Assembly: GCA_019239895.1 (NCBI GenBank)
Contig: JAFAZH010000031.1
Location: forward strand, 1 to 64,000
DNA length: 64,000 nucleotides
Reading direction: 5' to 3'
DNA from: Abditibacteriaceae bacterium
Lineage (GTDB): Bacteria > Armatimonadota > Abditibacteriia > Abditibacteriales > Abditibacteriaceae
Shown here: piece after piece, positions 25,162 to 34,829 of the stretch
Position numbering within the stretch: position 1 is the stretch's first letter
Layout of the letters: every line of letters begins with the position of its first letter
Notes under the pieces: generated by a model
What the model saw: only the letters and a program-made list of their open reading frames with translations
Told to the model about the DNA's origin: nothing
The model's database searches: none
Made by a program: the position numbers and the translations under genes

Positions 25162-27054
25162 ATGACTCGTAGGTATGTGCTTCCCCTTATTGCTTTTCTG
25201 GTATGCGCCGGAGTTGTAGTAGTGCGGTTCGTTAATAGCCGTCATACTCCCTTATTATCTCCAGTTGCCCCTATAACTTCTAACCAAACTGCGGCTCAAT
25301 CACCGGTTCAATTTACGGATATTACCGCACAGGCAGGCATCAAGTTCGTCCATAATACAGGTGCCTTTGGGATCAAGTTGTTACCAGAAACGATGGGCAG
25401 CGGCGTAGCCTTCATAGATTATGATGGGGATGGCTATCCCGACCTCTTCTTTGTGAACGGACGAAACTGGACAAACCCTGAAGTTGAAGCTTATCGAACT
25501 GGCAAGTGGACAGCCGATGAATCCACGGTTTTCAAGAATCGCCACCCCCCTGGAACGCGCGAATATAGGTTTATTCCACCGCAGCCACCAGCAGTTCATA
25601 CTACTTGCGTGCTTTATCACAACAATCACGATGGAACCTTTACGGATGTAACTAAAGGTTCTGGATTAGAGGTAGAGATGTATGGCATGGGTGTCGCAGT
25701 TGGGGATTACGATAATGACGGCAAGCCAGACCTCTACGTGACCGGGGTCGGCCACAATTATCTCTTCCATAATGAAGGGAGTGGCAAGTTCCGCGAGGTT
25801 GCCGCTGCTGCCGGAGTGCAAGATAGGGGTTGGAGCACAGGCGCGACGTGGATAGATTACGACAAGGATGGCAAGCTTGATCTTTTTGTCTGTCATTATG
25901 TCCACTGGACACCTGCCACTGATATTTATGGCACTATCAATCACCGCGATAAAAGCTATTCACCGCCCTATCTCTATCAGGGAGAAGCCAGTCGTCTTTA
26001 TCACAACGAGGGGACACTTCAACAGCCCAAATTTGTAGATGTATCAGCCCAAGCTGGTATTCACGAACGCATTTCACCTCTCACCAAACGCCAGGAGAAA
26101 ATACCCAGCAAAGCCCTGGGGGTCGTAATTTGCGATTTTAATAATGACGGCTGGCCTGATCTGGTAGTATCAAATGACAGTGAAGCGAACTGGGTGTTGA
26201 GGAACAACAAAAATGGGACTTTTTCCGAGGTTGGCCAGGTTGTAGGTGCGGCTTACAGCAATAACGGAAAAATACGTTCTGGCATGGGCATTGACGTAGC
26301 AGACATTGATCACTCAAACCGCGACAGCATGGTTATTGGGAATTTCGATAACGAAATGATAGCCCTTTTTTATAATCGCGGCGATGGTCTTTTTAATGAC
26401 ATCTCACCGGCAACGGCCATAGGCAAAGCCAGCCAGACCTTTTCGACCTTTGGTTGCACTTTCCTGGACTATGATAACGATGGCTGGCCCGATATTCTGG
26501 CAGCCAACGGCCATATAGACCCGGACATCGAAGGCGTGCGACCGGGTGTAACCTATAAAGAGAGGCCCCTCTTATTTCACAACAAAGGCAAAGGGAGTTA
26601 CGAGGAAATTGGCTTGCAAAGTGGGACAGTTTTTCAGCAACCGCTCTTGGCGCGCGGTTCGGCCTGTGCCGATATTGACTTAGATGGCGATGTTGATGTG
26701 GTAATGACACAAAACGGTGGGCCACCTTTGCTGCTGCGCAATGATAGGGGGAACAAGAATAATTCAATTCGCCTGATCTTAGAAGGGATAAAAAGCAATC
26801 GCAGTGCTATCGGCACCATCGTAAAACTACCCACTGAGCATATACGGCGGATGGTGAAGGGCAGTTCATCTTATCTCTCCCAAAGCGAATTACCTCTCAC
26901 CATAGGGTTAGGTGCAGCCACAGAGGCTCACTCCATTGAGATTATCTGGCCCTCCGGCAAGCGCACTGTATTGCAACACCTAGCCACTAATCAAACCATA
27001 ATTGTAAATGAAGATAAGGGTATTATTCATCAACAGCCACTTCAGTCTCATTAA
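25162..27054 (+). CDS. CRTAC1-family FG-GAP / ASPIC-UnbV protein (copy 1)
   Basis: This 630-residue exported protein has an N-terminal hydrophobic signal (LPLIAFLVCAGVVVVRFV). It contains FG-GAP/VCBS integrin-like propeller repeats with calcium-loop motifs: DYDGDGYPDLFF, DYDNDGKPDLYV, DYDKDGKLDLFV, DFNNDGWPDLVV, DYDNDGWPDILA and DIDLDGDVDVVM. The C-terminal ASPIC/UnbV domain is seen at SNRSAIGTIVKL, GSSSYLSQSELPLTIGLG and IEIIWPSGKRTVL. Such proteins are large secreted or surface Ca-binding scaffolds of unclear function. It is convergent with a prepilin gene, and the pair is duplicated to the right (28279-31119). Confidence 0.88.
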   Translation: MTRRYVLPLIAFLVCAGVVVVRFVNSRHTPLLSPVAPITSNQTAAQSPVQFTDITAQAGIKFVHNTGAFGIKLLPETMGSGVAFIDYDGDGYPDLFFVNGRNWTNPEVEAYRTGKWTADESTVFKNRHPPGTREYRFIPPQPPAVHTTCVLYHNNHDGTFTDVTKGSGLEVEMYGMGVAVGDYDNDGKPDLYVTGVGHNYLFHNEGSGKFREVAAAAGVQDRGWSTGATWIDYDKDGKLDLFVCHYVHWTPATDIYGTINHRDKSYSPPYLYQGEASRLYHNEGTLQQPKFVDVSAQAGIHERISPLTKRQEKIPSKALGVVICDFNNDGWPDLVVSNDSEANWVLRNNKNGTFSEVGQVVGAAYSNNGKIRSGMGIDVADIDHSNRDSMVIGNFDNEMIALFYNRGDGLFNDISPATAIGKASQTFSTFGCTFLDYDNDGWPDILAANGHIDPDIEGVRPGVTYKERPLLFHNKGKGSYEEIGLQSGTVFQQPLLARGSACADIDLDGDVDVVMTQNGGPPLLLRNDRGNKNNSIRLILEGIKSNRSAIGTIVKLPTEHIRRMVKGSSSYLSQSELPLTIGLGAATEAHSIEIIWPSGKRTVLQHLATNQTIIVNEDKGIIHQQPLQSH

Positions 27055-27090
27055 GAATGATTATTGCCGCTTCCTGACCCCATTCCCGAT

Positions 27091-27141
27091 CCAAGCCAAC
27101 ACAGCCAGAGCTATTGAATAGCTCTGGCTGTGTTGGCTTGG
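27091..27141. terminator. Bidirectional terminator, perfect 25-bp stem
   Basis: Arms 27091-27115 and 27117-27141 are exact complements (CCAAGCCAACACAGCCAGAG core). It lies between the convergent CRTAC1 copy 1 and prepilin 1 genes. T-runs are weak on both sides, but position and stem strength fit a shared terminator. Confidence 0.75.
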
Positions 27142-27180
27142 ATAACTTTGTTAATAACTTCTTTAGCAATCTATGCTCAA

Positions 27181-27912
27181 TTAGAAGCTTCCGTTGTTCC
27201 AGGTGGTGCGATTACCCATACCAGATGTCTGCGGCAGTGGGTTGACATAAGTTCCAAACGGATACTGAGCTTGCAGAGCATTAGTGATATTGGCAGTATT
27301 GCCAGCAGAATCAGTGGGCATCAGCAGCGATTTGACATGACCATCACCAAACAAAACGACGTTGGTGCCAATATGCCGGGGTAAGCTCTTGTTAGGGCTG
27401 TCAAACCGACCAGCATCAGTCCATAATGAGTAGTCCGCATTGATGTCACTGTTAGCTCCCGCACTGTAACCGTCCACCACGCAAAAGAGCGTTGCTGGCG
27501 AGTCCATATCCGCTGATGCACGATAGTCGAACCAGCTATTCTGTAAATAGCTGCTGGCACGAGACCGGACAGAATCGCTGGGGCACTGGAATACCTGGGT
27601 ACTCTTGATGTATGGCTGCGCCGCCGCGGACCAGTTTAAAACGCCTGCGGCAACATTGCTACAGCAGGTATGGGGATAAACTTCATCATTATCCTGCACA
27701 TACTGCATCAGGCCCAAGCCAATTTGCTTGAGGTTGCTCTGGCATGAAGCCCGGCGAGCATTCTCACGAGCTTTAGCAAAGACAGGAAATAAGATGGCGG
27801 CCAAGATTGCAATTATTGCAATGACTACCAAAAGCTCAATCAGAGTAAAACCCTTTACGACGTTCTCTGACTGGACGGCTGTCGCTCTTTGGCGACCAGT
27901 TCTGACTAACAT
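27181..27912 (-). CDS. Prepilin-type (DUF1559-like) pseudopilin 1
   Basis: This 243-residue type IV pilin-like protein has a basic leader ending [11 protein letters not shown], where prepilin peptidase cleaves after Gly and methylates Phe. The hydrophobic helix [20 protein letters not shown] follows, then [19 protein letters not shown] and a globular domain ending near [13 protein letters not shown] (H-X9-DG-type). Family members are exported pseudopilins of type II-like systems, highly multiplied in Armatimonadota and Planctomycetes. ATG at 27912 with AAAGGGAA upstream. The globular part differs strongly from prepilins 2 and 3, but its leader and promoter region match prepilin 2, so only the 5' part looks recombined. 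Confidence 0.93.
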   Translation of the reverse strand: MLVRTGRQRATAVQSENVVKGFTLIELLVVIAIIAILAAILFPVFAKARENARRASCQSNLKQIGLGLMQYVQDNDEVYPHTCCSNVAAGVLNWSAAAQPYIKSTQVFQCPSDSVRSRASSYLQNSWFDYRASADMDSPATLFCVVDGYSAGANSDINADYSLWTDAGRFDSPNKSLPRHIGTNVVLFGDGHVKSLLMPTDSAGNTANITNALQAQYPFGTYVNPLPQTSGMGNRTTWNNGSF

Positions 27913-28278
27913 TTTGACACGTTCCCTTTCACAGCCCTTAATTTGATGATTTGTAAATAGTGCTAATACAAAGGCTGTTCATTTACCTTACCAGCAGGTC
28001 ATTAAAAAGTAATTAAAACTCAAGTAATTAAAACTCAAGTAATCAAATCTCAAGTAATTATAACTTAATTAATTCGTTTACGTAATTATCGTCTATATAC
28101 CTTATATATACCCCAATATCAATGATTCTAAACAGCATTTTAAATAATGCTTCTGCTAATAGAACCTCCACTGTGCTGCTTTAATATACTGTTTGTTTAA
28201 TGTGAGTCCCAAAACTTCTATCAAGCACATAATTTCTGTCTGGTAAGTTCCTCAATAGAATCCTGGATTTTCTGATAT
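27913..28278. promoter_or_regulatory. Divergent regulatory region (prepilin 1 / CRTAC1 copy 2)
   Basis: AT-rich 366-bp intergenic region between divergent genes. It holds a tandem array of 15-bp repeats (listed separately). The first about 100 bp upstream of prepilin 1 is closely similar to the region upstream of prepilin 2 (31120-31330), including CCCTTTCACAGCCCTTAA, TACCAGCAGGT and GATTCTAAACAGCA. Conservation across the duplicates marks likely promoter and operator sequence; no single -35/-10 pair could be fixed. Confidence 0.55.
28008..28067. repeat. Four 15-bp direct tandem repeats
   Basis: Consecutive units of AGTAATTAAAACTCA start at 28008, 28023, 28038 and 28053; the first two are identical, the third and fourth diverge slightly. 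The paralogous region upstream of prepilin 2 has only one recognisable unit (near 31209). Confidence 0.9.
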
Positions 28279-30168
28279 ATGACACACAAAAAGCCAAAAA
28301 TCCGATCTGTCTTGCAACTTGCAGTTCTCTCCAGCGCATTTATCCTGGGAGGATGTGCCTCCCAATCGGGCACTTCTAACGCGCCGACTTTGGTACCACA
28401 GACAGCAACGCCAGTGCCTTCTATTCCGGTACAATTTAGCGACATCACCACCACCGCTGGTATTAAGTTTAAACACACCAATGGCGCTTTCGGGCTAAAG
28501 TTGATGCCCGAAAGCGTTGGCAGCGGTGTCGTTTTTATAGATTATGACGGTGATGGGTATCAAGATATTTTCTTCGTGAACAGTCGTAATTGGACGGACG
28601 CTGAACTTAACGCTTACAAGAACAGTAAATGGAGTCCCCTCGAATTCAAGAGTTTTCGCAGCCACCATCCAGGGGCGACTATGGCTCGCCAAATTCCGGC
28701 CAACCACCCTCAACAGCATGTAACCGGTGCCCTCTATCACAACAATGGTAATGGCACCTTTACGGATGTCACCCAGGGCAGTGGCTTAGATGTTGAAATG
28801 TTTGGCATGGGCGCGGCGGTGGGTGATTATGACAATGATGGCAAACCTGATCTTTACGTCACCAGTTATGGTCGCAACTACCTCTTTCATAATGACGGCG
28901 GGGGTAAATTCCACGATGTAGCGGCACAGGCCGGGTTACTGAGTCCTGGCTGGAGCACGAGTGCCGCGTGGGTGGATTATGACAAAGATGGCCTGCTCGA
29001 TCTTTTTGTTTGCCACTACATCCAGTGGACTCCCGCGACTGATATTTACTTCACCTATGATGGGATCACGAAAAGCTATATTGGGCCACGTTTTTATGCG
29101 GGTGAACCCAGCCATCTCTACCATAACTTGGGGGGCGGCAAGTTCTTAGATGTCTCCGCGAAAGCGGGAATTCAAGGGTTGAACACTAACCGGACTTACG
29201 GGCCTCAAAAGCTCCTGGGCAGGGGTTTAGGGGTGGCCCTCTGTGATTATAACAACGATGGTTGGCCCGACTTGTTAGTTACCAATGACATGATGCCGAA
29301 TTTTTTATATGTCAACAATAAAGATGGCACTTTTAATGAGGTAGCAGCTAAGGTTGGCATCGCTTTCGATGCCACGGGTCAATCGCGGGCGGGCATGGGC
29401 GTTGATGTGGGGGACATTGACCATAGCGGGCGGCTGACAGCCATTATCGGTAACTTTTCGCATCAAATGCTGGGGCTTTACCAAAACCAGGGGGGAACTT
29501 TTACAGACATCGCTGTACGGAGCGGGATAGGTGAAACCAGTGATAAGTTTCTGACTTTTGGTTGCTCCTTTATGGATTATGATAACGACGGCTGGCCTGA
29601 TATTTTCATTGCCAATGGCCACATTGATGACAATATTGGTAAAGTCAATCACGGCATTGAGTATGCCGAGCGGCCTTTGTTATTTCACAATGAGGTAGGA
29701 GTAAAATTCAGAGAGGTCGGCCTGGAAAGTGGGGCCGCCATGAGCCATAAAACGGTGGCACGCGGCCTGGCCTATGCCGATATAGATTTGGACGGCGACC
29801 TTGATGTAGCGATTTCCACTTGCGGCTATCCAGCGACTCTATTACGGAATGATGGGGGCAATAAGCATAATTCCATTCGCCTCATACTCCAGGGCACCAA
29901 AAGTAACCGCAGTGCTATTGGTGCCCAGGTCGAGGCTCAAGTCGGTTCCGCAACCCTGCGCCGCACCGTGCGCAGCGGCTCCTCCTACTGTTCCCAGAGT
30001 GAACTGCCCATTACTTTAGGTCTGGGCCAGGAGCGCAAGGCTCAATCTATTACTATTCATTGGCCCTCTGGGGCAACTACTTCGCTCAAGGAAATCCCAA
30101 GCCAACAGATAATTACCATCAATGAGGCGAAAGGCGTCATACGAAGCCAACCTTTCCCACATCATTGA
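28279..30168 (+). CDS. CRTAC1-family FG-GAP / ASPIC-UnbV lipoprotein (copy 2)
   Basis: This 629-residue paralogue of the 25162-27054 protein aligns with it along the whole length. The N-terminus LAVLSSAFILGGCASQSG is a lipoprotein signal, so unlike copy 1 it should be lipid-anchored. Calcium-loop repeats: DYDGDGYQDIFF, DYDNDGKPDLYV, DYDKDGLLDLFV, DYNNDGWPDLLV, DYDNDGWPDIFI and DIDLDGDLDVAI. The ASPIC/UnbV tail reads SNRSAIGAQVEAQVG, SSYCSQSELPITLGLG and ITIHWPSGATTSLKE. Convergent with prepilin 2. Function unknown, probably cell-surface. Confidence 0.88.
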   Translation: MTHKKPKIRSVLQLAVLSSAFILGGCASQSGTSNAPTLVPQTATPVPSIPVQFSDITTTAGIKFKHTNGAFGLKLMPESVGSGVVFIDYDGDGYQDIFFVNSRNWTDAELNAYKNSKWSPLEFKSFRSHHPGATMARQIPANHPQQHVTGALYHNNGNGTFTDVTQGSGLDVEMFGMGAAVGDYDNDGKPDLYVTSYGRNYLFHNDGGGKFHDVAAQAGLLSPGWSTSAAWVDYDKDGLLDLFVCHYIQWTPATDIYFTYDGITKSYIGPRFYAGEPSHLYHNLGGGKFLDVSAKAGIQGLNTNRTYGPQKLLGRGLGVALCDYNNDGWPDLLVTNDMMPNFLYVNNKDGTFNEVAAKVGIAFDATGQSRAGMGVDVGDIDHSGRLTAIIGNFSHQMLGLYQNQGGTFTDIAVRSGIGETSDKFLTFGCSFMDYDNDGWPDIFIANGHIDDNIGKVNHGIEYAERPLLFHNEVGVKFREVGLESGAAMSHKTVARGLAYADIDLDGDLDVAISTCGYPATLLRNDGGNKHNSIRLILQGTKSNRSAIGAQVEAQVGSATLRRTVRSGSSYCSQSELPITLGLGQERKAQSITIHWPSGATTSLKEIPSQQIITINEAKGVIRSQPFPHH

Positions 30169-30225
30169 ATTCATAGAAGTTCAGTGCTGCACTTGATCCA
30201 CAGGCAATAAGTTTAGAGCGTCAAT

Positions 30226-30263
30226 AAAATAAGGAGTGCTTCAATTGAAGCACTCCTTATTTT
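30226..30263. terminator. Bidirectional terminator, perfect palindrome
   Basis: A 38-bp perfect palindrome (each arm AAAATAAGGAGTGCTTCAA) with T-runs at both ends, between convergent CRTAC1 copy 2 and prepilin 2. Confidence 0.9.
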
Positions 30264-30297
30264 AGCGATGGGAATCTGACAGACCCGTCTTGGAAGG

Positions 30298-31119
30298 TTA
30301 TTTGGTGATATACCACTCGCTGGCAGCAGTGAGCTTCTTGGCTTTTACGTGTCCATCATAATACAGCAGGTTGGTGGTCTCTATGTGCAACGGGTTGGGG
30401 AATGACACGCTGACACCATTGCCAGTATTCGCTGGTGTGGTGGGCCAGGTATCGGTTGTGCCGTTAGTGCGAGTATAAGTATTCGGACTCACTGTCACAC
30501 CGCGCCCATCCCAAATGTTGTATTCATTAGGGTTAGTGCCATTACCATTACCTTGCGCGTTACCTTCGGCTAACACAATGGTTTCTGATGGGGCTGTAGC
30601 ATCCGAAACCGTAGGCGCACCGCTATCGCAGCCACCACTCCCTAAACCCACGTAAGGCTGAGTGCCAGGATTGCTACAGATGCCATTGTAGCCATAGGAA
30701 ATGCCAGCCATCCCAATGAAATCAGGGTTGCAGGCGCTATTGATTTGGGTGCCTGCTGAATTGGTTAACAGCTTGCCCTTACCCATTGAAGGGCATACGA
30801 ACACTTGATTGCTCTTGATGTAAGGAAAGATCATCTCAGCATAGCTAGTGCGTCCACAGGAACGATTCTGATACATGCCAGTATAGCTCTCGTCGTTGTC
30901 CTGGGAATACTGCATCAGACCCAAGCCAATTTGCTTGAGGTTATTCTGGCAGGAAGCGCGGCGGGCGTTCTCACGGGCTTTGGCAAAGACGGGGAACAAA
31001 ATAGCGGCGAGGATAGCTATGATGGCTATAACCACTAAAAGTTCAATCAGAGTAAAACCCTTTGAGGTATTTCCTGATCGTACGGCGGTCGCCCTGGGGC
31101 GACCAGTTCTTACTAACAT
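30298..31119 (-). CDS. Prepilin-type (DUF1559-like) pseudopilin 2
   Basis: This 273-residue protein has leader [20 protein letters not shown] followed by the prepilin cleavage site GFTLIE and the conserved pilin helix. The globular domain ([40 protein letters not shown]) ends with [16 protein letters not shown], the DG-type end of the family. ATG at 31119 is preferred to GTG 18 bp upstream, since GGGAG lies just before the ATG and the leader then matches prepilin 1. It is almost identical to prepilin 3 downstream of the cleavage site. Six or more Cys suggest disulphides outside the cytosol. Confidence 0.93.
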   Translation of the reverse strand: MLVRTGRPRATAVRSGNTSKGFTLIELLVVIAIIAILAAILFPVFAKARENARRASCQNNLKQIGLGLMQYSQDNDESYTGMYQNRSCGRTSYAEMIFPYIKSNQVFVCPSMGKGKLLTNSAGTQINSACNPDFIGMAGISYGYNGICSNPGTQPYVGLGSGGCDSGAPTVSDATAPSETIVLAEGNAQGNGNGTNPNEYNIWDGRGVTVSPNTYTRTNGTTDTWPTTPANTGNGVSVSFPNPLHIETTNLLYYDGHVKAKKLTAASEWYITK

Positions 31120-31389
31120 TTTGACACTCCCTTTCACAGCCCTTAACTTGACAAATTATAAATTATGCTTCTACAAGACTGTGCATTTAGAATACCAGCA
31201 GGTTATTAAAAAGTAATTAAAACTTAATTAATTTGTATGTATAATTATTGCACAGCTACCTTATATACCTCTATAATATATACCCTTACAGTGGCGATTC
31301 TAAACAGCAGTTCAGAATAATGTCTTTAGAACACACTAATTCGTTATAAAACGAACTATTATTTAGTTGTTTAACTGTCATTCCTCAGA

Positions 31390-31533
31390 CTGCCATAGCA
31401 GAAATCCAAATCCATTATTAGCCACTGGCCCTCCGGCATAACCACTCTTCTTAAGGAGGTCTCAACTCAACAGATAATTGCCATCAATGAGGCGAGAGGC
31501 ATGATACACAACCAACCTTTCCCACATCATTGA
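31390..31533 (+). pseudogene. 3' remnant of a third CRTAC1-family gene
   Basis: From 31423 the sequence reads in frame as HWPSGITTLLKE, then TQQIIAINEARG and NQPFPHH followed by TGA at 31531. This matches the C-terminal end of copy 2 (HWPSGATTSLKE ... QPFPHH). The noncoding flank after the stop (AGAAGTTCAGT, GCACTTGATCCACAGGCAAT) is also conserved with copy 2. Upstream, homology fades within about 30 bp. The rest of the gene is missing. Confidence 0.85.
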
Positions 31534-31588
31534 ACTCATAGAAGTTCAGTCCTGCACTTGATCCACAGGCAATAAATTTCGAGAGACA

Positions 31589-31632
31589 ATAAGAAAGAGG
31601 ACTGCTTTACTTAAAGCAGTCCTCTTTCTTAT
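31589..31632. terminator. Bidirectional terminator between CRTAC1 remnant and prepilin 3
   Basis: A 21-bp perfect stem (31589-31609 with 31612-31632; AAGAAAGAGGACTGCTT core) sits in the position equivalent to the palindrome at 30226, just past the prepilin 3 stop on the minus strand. Confidence 0.85.
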
Positions 31633-31665
31633 GATCTGAGGGGACGACCCCCAAGCCCTGGGAGG

Positions 31666-32475
31666 CTATTTAGTGATATACCACTCGCTGGCAGCAGTGA
31701 ATCTTTTGGCTTTTACGTGTCCATCATAATACAACAAGTTGGTGGTCTCTATGTGCAGCGGATTAGGAAAGGCCACATTGACGCCGTTTTGGGTGGTGGC
31801 CAACGTAGTCGGCCAGGTATCGGTCGTGCCATTAGTGCGGGTATAGACGTTGGGACTCACCGTCACACCCCGACCATCCCAGATGTTGTATTCATTGGCA
31901 TTCGTGCCATTACCATTGCCTTGTGCATTACCTTCGGCTAACACAATGGTTTCTGACGGTGCCGTAGCATCCGACACCGTAGGCGCACCACTATCGCAAC
32001 CCCCGCTTCCTAAACCCACATAAGGTTGTGTGCCAGGATTGCTACAAATGCCATTGTAACCATACGAAATGCCAGCCGTCCCGATGAAATCAGGATTGCA
32101 GGCGCTATTGATCTGGGTGCCTGCTGAATTGGTTAACAGTTTACCCTTACCCATCGAAGGACAGCGAAACACCTGATTGCTCTTAATGTAAGGGTAGATC
32201 ATCTCGGCATAGCTGATACGCCCGCAGGAACGATTCTGATACATACCCGTATAAGTCTCGTCAAAGTCCTGGGAATACTGCATCAGGCCCAAGCCGATTT
32301 GCTTGAGGTTGTTCTGGCAGGAAGCGCGGCGGGCGTTCTCGCGGGCTTTGGCAAAGACGGGGAACAGAATAGCGGCCAGAATTGCAATAATAGCTATGAC
32401 CACTAATAGTTCGATCAGGGTAAAACCCTTTTTCGGCTTCCTCTTGGGGAAAGCCCAGCATGATCTGAGGGACAT
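31666..32475 (-). CDS. Prepilin-type (DUF1559-like) pseudopilin 3
   Basis: This 269-residue protein is nearly identical to prepilin 2 from the cleavage site GFTLIE onward, with a few substitutions (for example DFDETYTG for DNDESYTG). Its leader ([16 protein letters not shown]) and upstream DNA are different from those of prepilins 1 and 2, so the mature pilin sequence seems to have been joined to another promoter and leader. The ATG at 32475 has AAAGGAG at ideal spacing. It lies next to the CRTAC1 remnant, giving the third cassette copy. Confidence 0.93.
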   Translation of the reverse strand: MSLRSCWAFPKRKPKKGFTLIELLVVIAIIAILAAILFPVFAKARENARRASCQNNLKQIGLGLMQYSQDFDETYTGMYQNRSCGRISYAEMIYPYIKSNQVFRCPSMGKGKLLTNSAGTQINSACNPDFIGTAGISYGYNGICSNPGTQPYVGLGSGGCDSGAPTVSDATAPSETIVLAEGNAQGNGNGTNANEYNIWDGRGVTVSPNVYTRTNGTTDTWPTTLATTQNGVNVAFPNPLHIETTNLLYYDGHVKAKRFTAASEWYITK

Positions 32476-32714
32476 ACGGATACTCCTTTAGGAAATTGAC
32501 TGCTTTACTAAACGGATACTTACAGTATTCCCCACCACACTAAAGACTAAACCGGTTTTTAATAATTTTTTAATAAAAATTAAAATCCTTGAACTCATAT
32601 AATTCGTTTGCAAGGCAGCCAATTTAAGTGCTATATCTGCGCGGAACCTAAATTTTAGCTAATTACCACCTCTTTTAATTATCTCGGTTTCAGTTAATGG
32701 AGTGCCCTTCAAGG

Positions 32715-34742
32715 CTAGAGCACTGTATAGATTTCTTGAAGCTCACTCTTGCCGCGAATGGGGATAACCCCCAACGACCTCGTTTCAAAACGATCTTTAA
32801 CAGCAAGGTAGGTGTTCTCAGAAATAACGATGGCGCTACCAGTTTCTTTGGTAATAGCTTCTAAGCGAGCAGCGTAATTGACCGTGTCGCCTAAGACGGT
32901 CGGCATTAATTTGTGCTGAGAAGAACCGAAAGAACCCCAGATAGCGGAACCGGTGGCAATGCCGATACCAACATGAAACTCTTCCTGCTTTTGCCGTCGC
33001 CAACCATCATTGAGCATTCCTAAAGCACGCTGCATGGAAAGCGCGGCTCGAACCGCCCGCTCGGCGTGGTCGGGCTGTTCATAGATCACGTTCCACACGC
33101 CCATCAATGAATCGCCAACAAATTTATCAATATAACCTTCATAATCGTCGCTCACGATCTCGCACATGATAGGAAAATATTCATCCAGGCGGGCTTTGAC
33201 CTCTTCGGGACTATGGCGCTCAGCCCATGCCGTAAAGCTGCGAATGTCACTGAAGATAACGGTCACCTCCTTACGCGAGCCAATAAGCATTTCAGCACGT
33301 GCGGTGGGGTTATCCCGTAGCTCCTGAGCAATGCGCTCGTTAACATATTGTCCCAGCAGAGTTTGCGATTCTTGGAGGGCTACGGCATACTCCCGCGCTT
33401 CTCGCTCCACGAAAATCAAACGGTAAACCGTTAAGCTGCCAAAGCTCAGTACAACTGAGAGCATAGGCCCAGCCATTTCCAGAACGAAATTAGCTGTGGC
33501 AAACGTTAGCATCGCCAGGAGACTGTAGGCTAAAGCTGCTCCTAAGATTGATAGCAAGGCATAGCCTGGGCGTAATTGAGTCGCTGCTAGGCCAGCCACC
33601 AAGCCCATTAAAATCGTGGCACTTATCGCCCATGAGAGGGGGGCCAGGCGCAGAAAATCGTTATTGAGCAGATTGGCAATAAGAGTGGCATTGGTTTCAA
33701 CGCCCAGAAAAAACTCCCGCGAGATGGCATCAAAGGGACTGGGTCGCAGGTCGGGCGTACCGGTGGCCGTTTCTCCCACAATCACAATGTGGTCTTTGAT
33801 GCGATCATTAGCGCGTCCGGCCAGGACATCCAGATAGGGAATGGTGATGGCCTGCATGACCTCATGCCCGCCTGCGAAATTCAACGGCACCAGCCAACCA
33901 GTTCCAGTACGCTGCTCCACAACTTGACCGACTTGCTGCCCTTGAAATGAGCGAGAGAGCGGACGCTGCTGTAACGGGCCGATGCGATGCGAGCCAACCT
34001 CCAGGAATTCGCCGCGCAACTTCACCTCATTGGCTGCAACGCCCCACTTGGTGCGGACGGCATCTAATGCCAGGTGCGGGTAGACCGCTTTGGCTTCCAG
34101 AAGCACAATAGCTGAGCGGAAGACATTATCCACATCGGCTGCGGTGGCTACATGCCCACCGCCACGCATTGCTTCAAATAAGGGAGGAATCGGAGGCTGT
34201 AAGTGCAGGGTTTGTGCAGTTGGAGGCAGCGCCAATGGGTAACTGAGCTTGTTTTCTAACTTTTGCAATACATCGGGTGGCGTGGCACGAGATGAGTTGT
34301 CATCAAATGGTAAGAAGACATTATGGGCCTGACGACAAGCTGCCGCAAATTTCTGATCGTCAGCGGGGCGCTGGCCTTTATCGGCAAATATCACATCAAA
34401 AATAATGGCACTGGCTCTGGCCTGACGCAGTTGCTCCACCAGTTGAGCGTGGACAGCACGCGGCAGGGGGTGGCCGAACTTTTGTGTGGCCGCATCGTCT
34501 ATGGCGATAATGGCAACCTGCTCACTAATGCTTTGAGCTCGGCGCGGGCCACGAATCCAAAAGCGCGCATCCCGCGAGCGTAATTCCACACCTTCTAAAA
34601 CACGGCTGGCACTGGGCGCGGCATAGCGTAGCCATAAAGCCACGACAGCCATACAAAGTGCGATCAGAGTTTCTCTCCCGATTCGTCGCTTAGACCGATA
34701 CGAGGCAGGAACACTCTGTATTGCTATGTCGTGGGTAGCCAT
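32715..34742 (-). CDS. Adenylate/guanylate cyclase with CHASE2 sensor domain
   Basis: This 675-residue membrane signalling enzyme has an N-terminal hydrophobic helix, then an extracytoplasmic CHASE2 sensor (about residues 45-350; VAIIAIDDAATQKFGHPLPR, AIIFDVIFADKG, DHIVIVGETATGTPDL), three membrane helices (about 360-435) and a class III cyclase domain (about 485-670). Catalytic residues are visible: metal Asp in VIFSDIRSF and FVGDSLMGVW, Lys in YIDKFVGD, Asn and Arg in DTVNYAARLE. The Lys and Asp/Thr pattern favours cAMP production. The ligand is unknown. An IS5-family element lies 88 bp upstream and may affect its promoter. Confidence 0.92.
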   Translation of the reverse strand: MATHDIAIQSVPASYRSKRRIGRETLIALCMAVVALWLRYAAPSASRVLEGVELRSRDARFWIRGPRRAQSISEQVAIIAIDDAATQKFGHPLPRAVHAQLVEQLRQARASAIIFDVIFADKGQRPADDQKFAAACRQAHNVFLPFDDNSSRATPPDVLQKLENKLSYPLALPPTAQTLHLQPPIPPLFEAMRGGGHVATAADVDNVFRSAIVLLEAKAVYPHLALDAVRTKWGVAANEVKLRGEFLEVGSHRIGPLQQRPLSRSFQGQQVGQVVEQRTGTGWLVPLNFAGGHEVMQAITIPYLDVLAGRANDRIKDHIVIVGETATGTPDLRPSPFDAISREFFLGVETNATLIANLLNNDFLRLAPLSWAISATILMGLVAGLAATQLRPGYALLSILGAALAYSLLAMLTFATANFVLEMAGPMLSVVLSFGSLTVYRLIFVEREAREYAVALQESQTLLGQYVNERIAQELRDNPTARAEMLIGSRKEVTVIFSDIRSFTAWAERHSPEEVKARLDEYFPIMCEIVSDDYEGYIDKFVGDSLMGVWNVIYEQPDHAERAVRAALSMQRALGMLNDGWRRQKQEEFHVGIGIATGSAIWGSFGSSQHKLMPTVLGDTVNYAARLEAITKETGSAIVISENTYLAVKDRFETRSLGVIPIRGKSELQEIYTVL

Positions 34743-34829
34743 TAAATATGGGTGTATAGCAGGTTCTTACGACTTGAATTATTGAGGCGAGCAAATTGCT
34801 ATAGCTACAGCTAAAGTTGGCAATGACTG

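Larger units (their letters stand above)
31120..31665. other. Intergenic region with duplicated promoter and CRTAC1 remnant
   Basis: This 546-bp stretch has, from left, the upstream region of prepilin 2 (paralogous to 27913-28150), then a decayed 3' end of a third CRTAC1 gene, then a terminator. It is a record of a cassette duplication followed by deletion. Confidence 0.7.

Noticed and set aside
28008..28067. CRISPR-like or iteron origin array
   Set aside because: The 15-bp units are contiguous with no spacers, no replication protein gene is adjacent, and the position is between surface-protein promoters.
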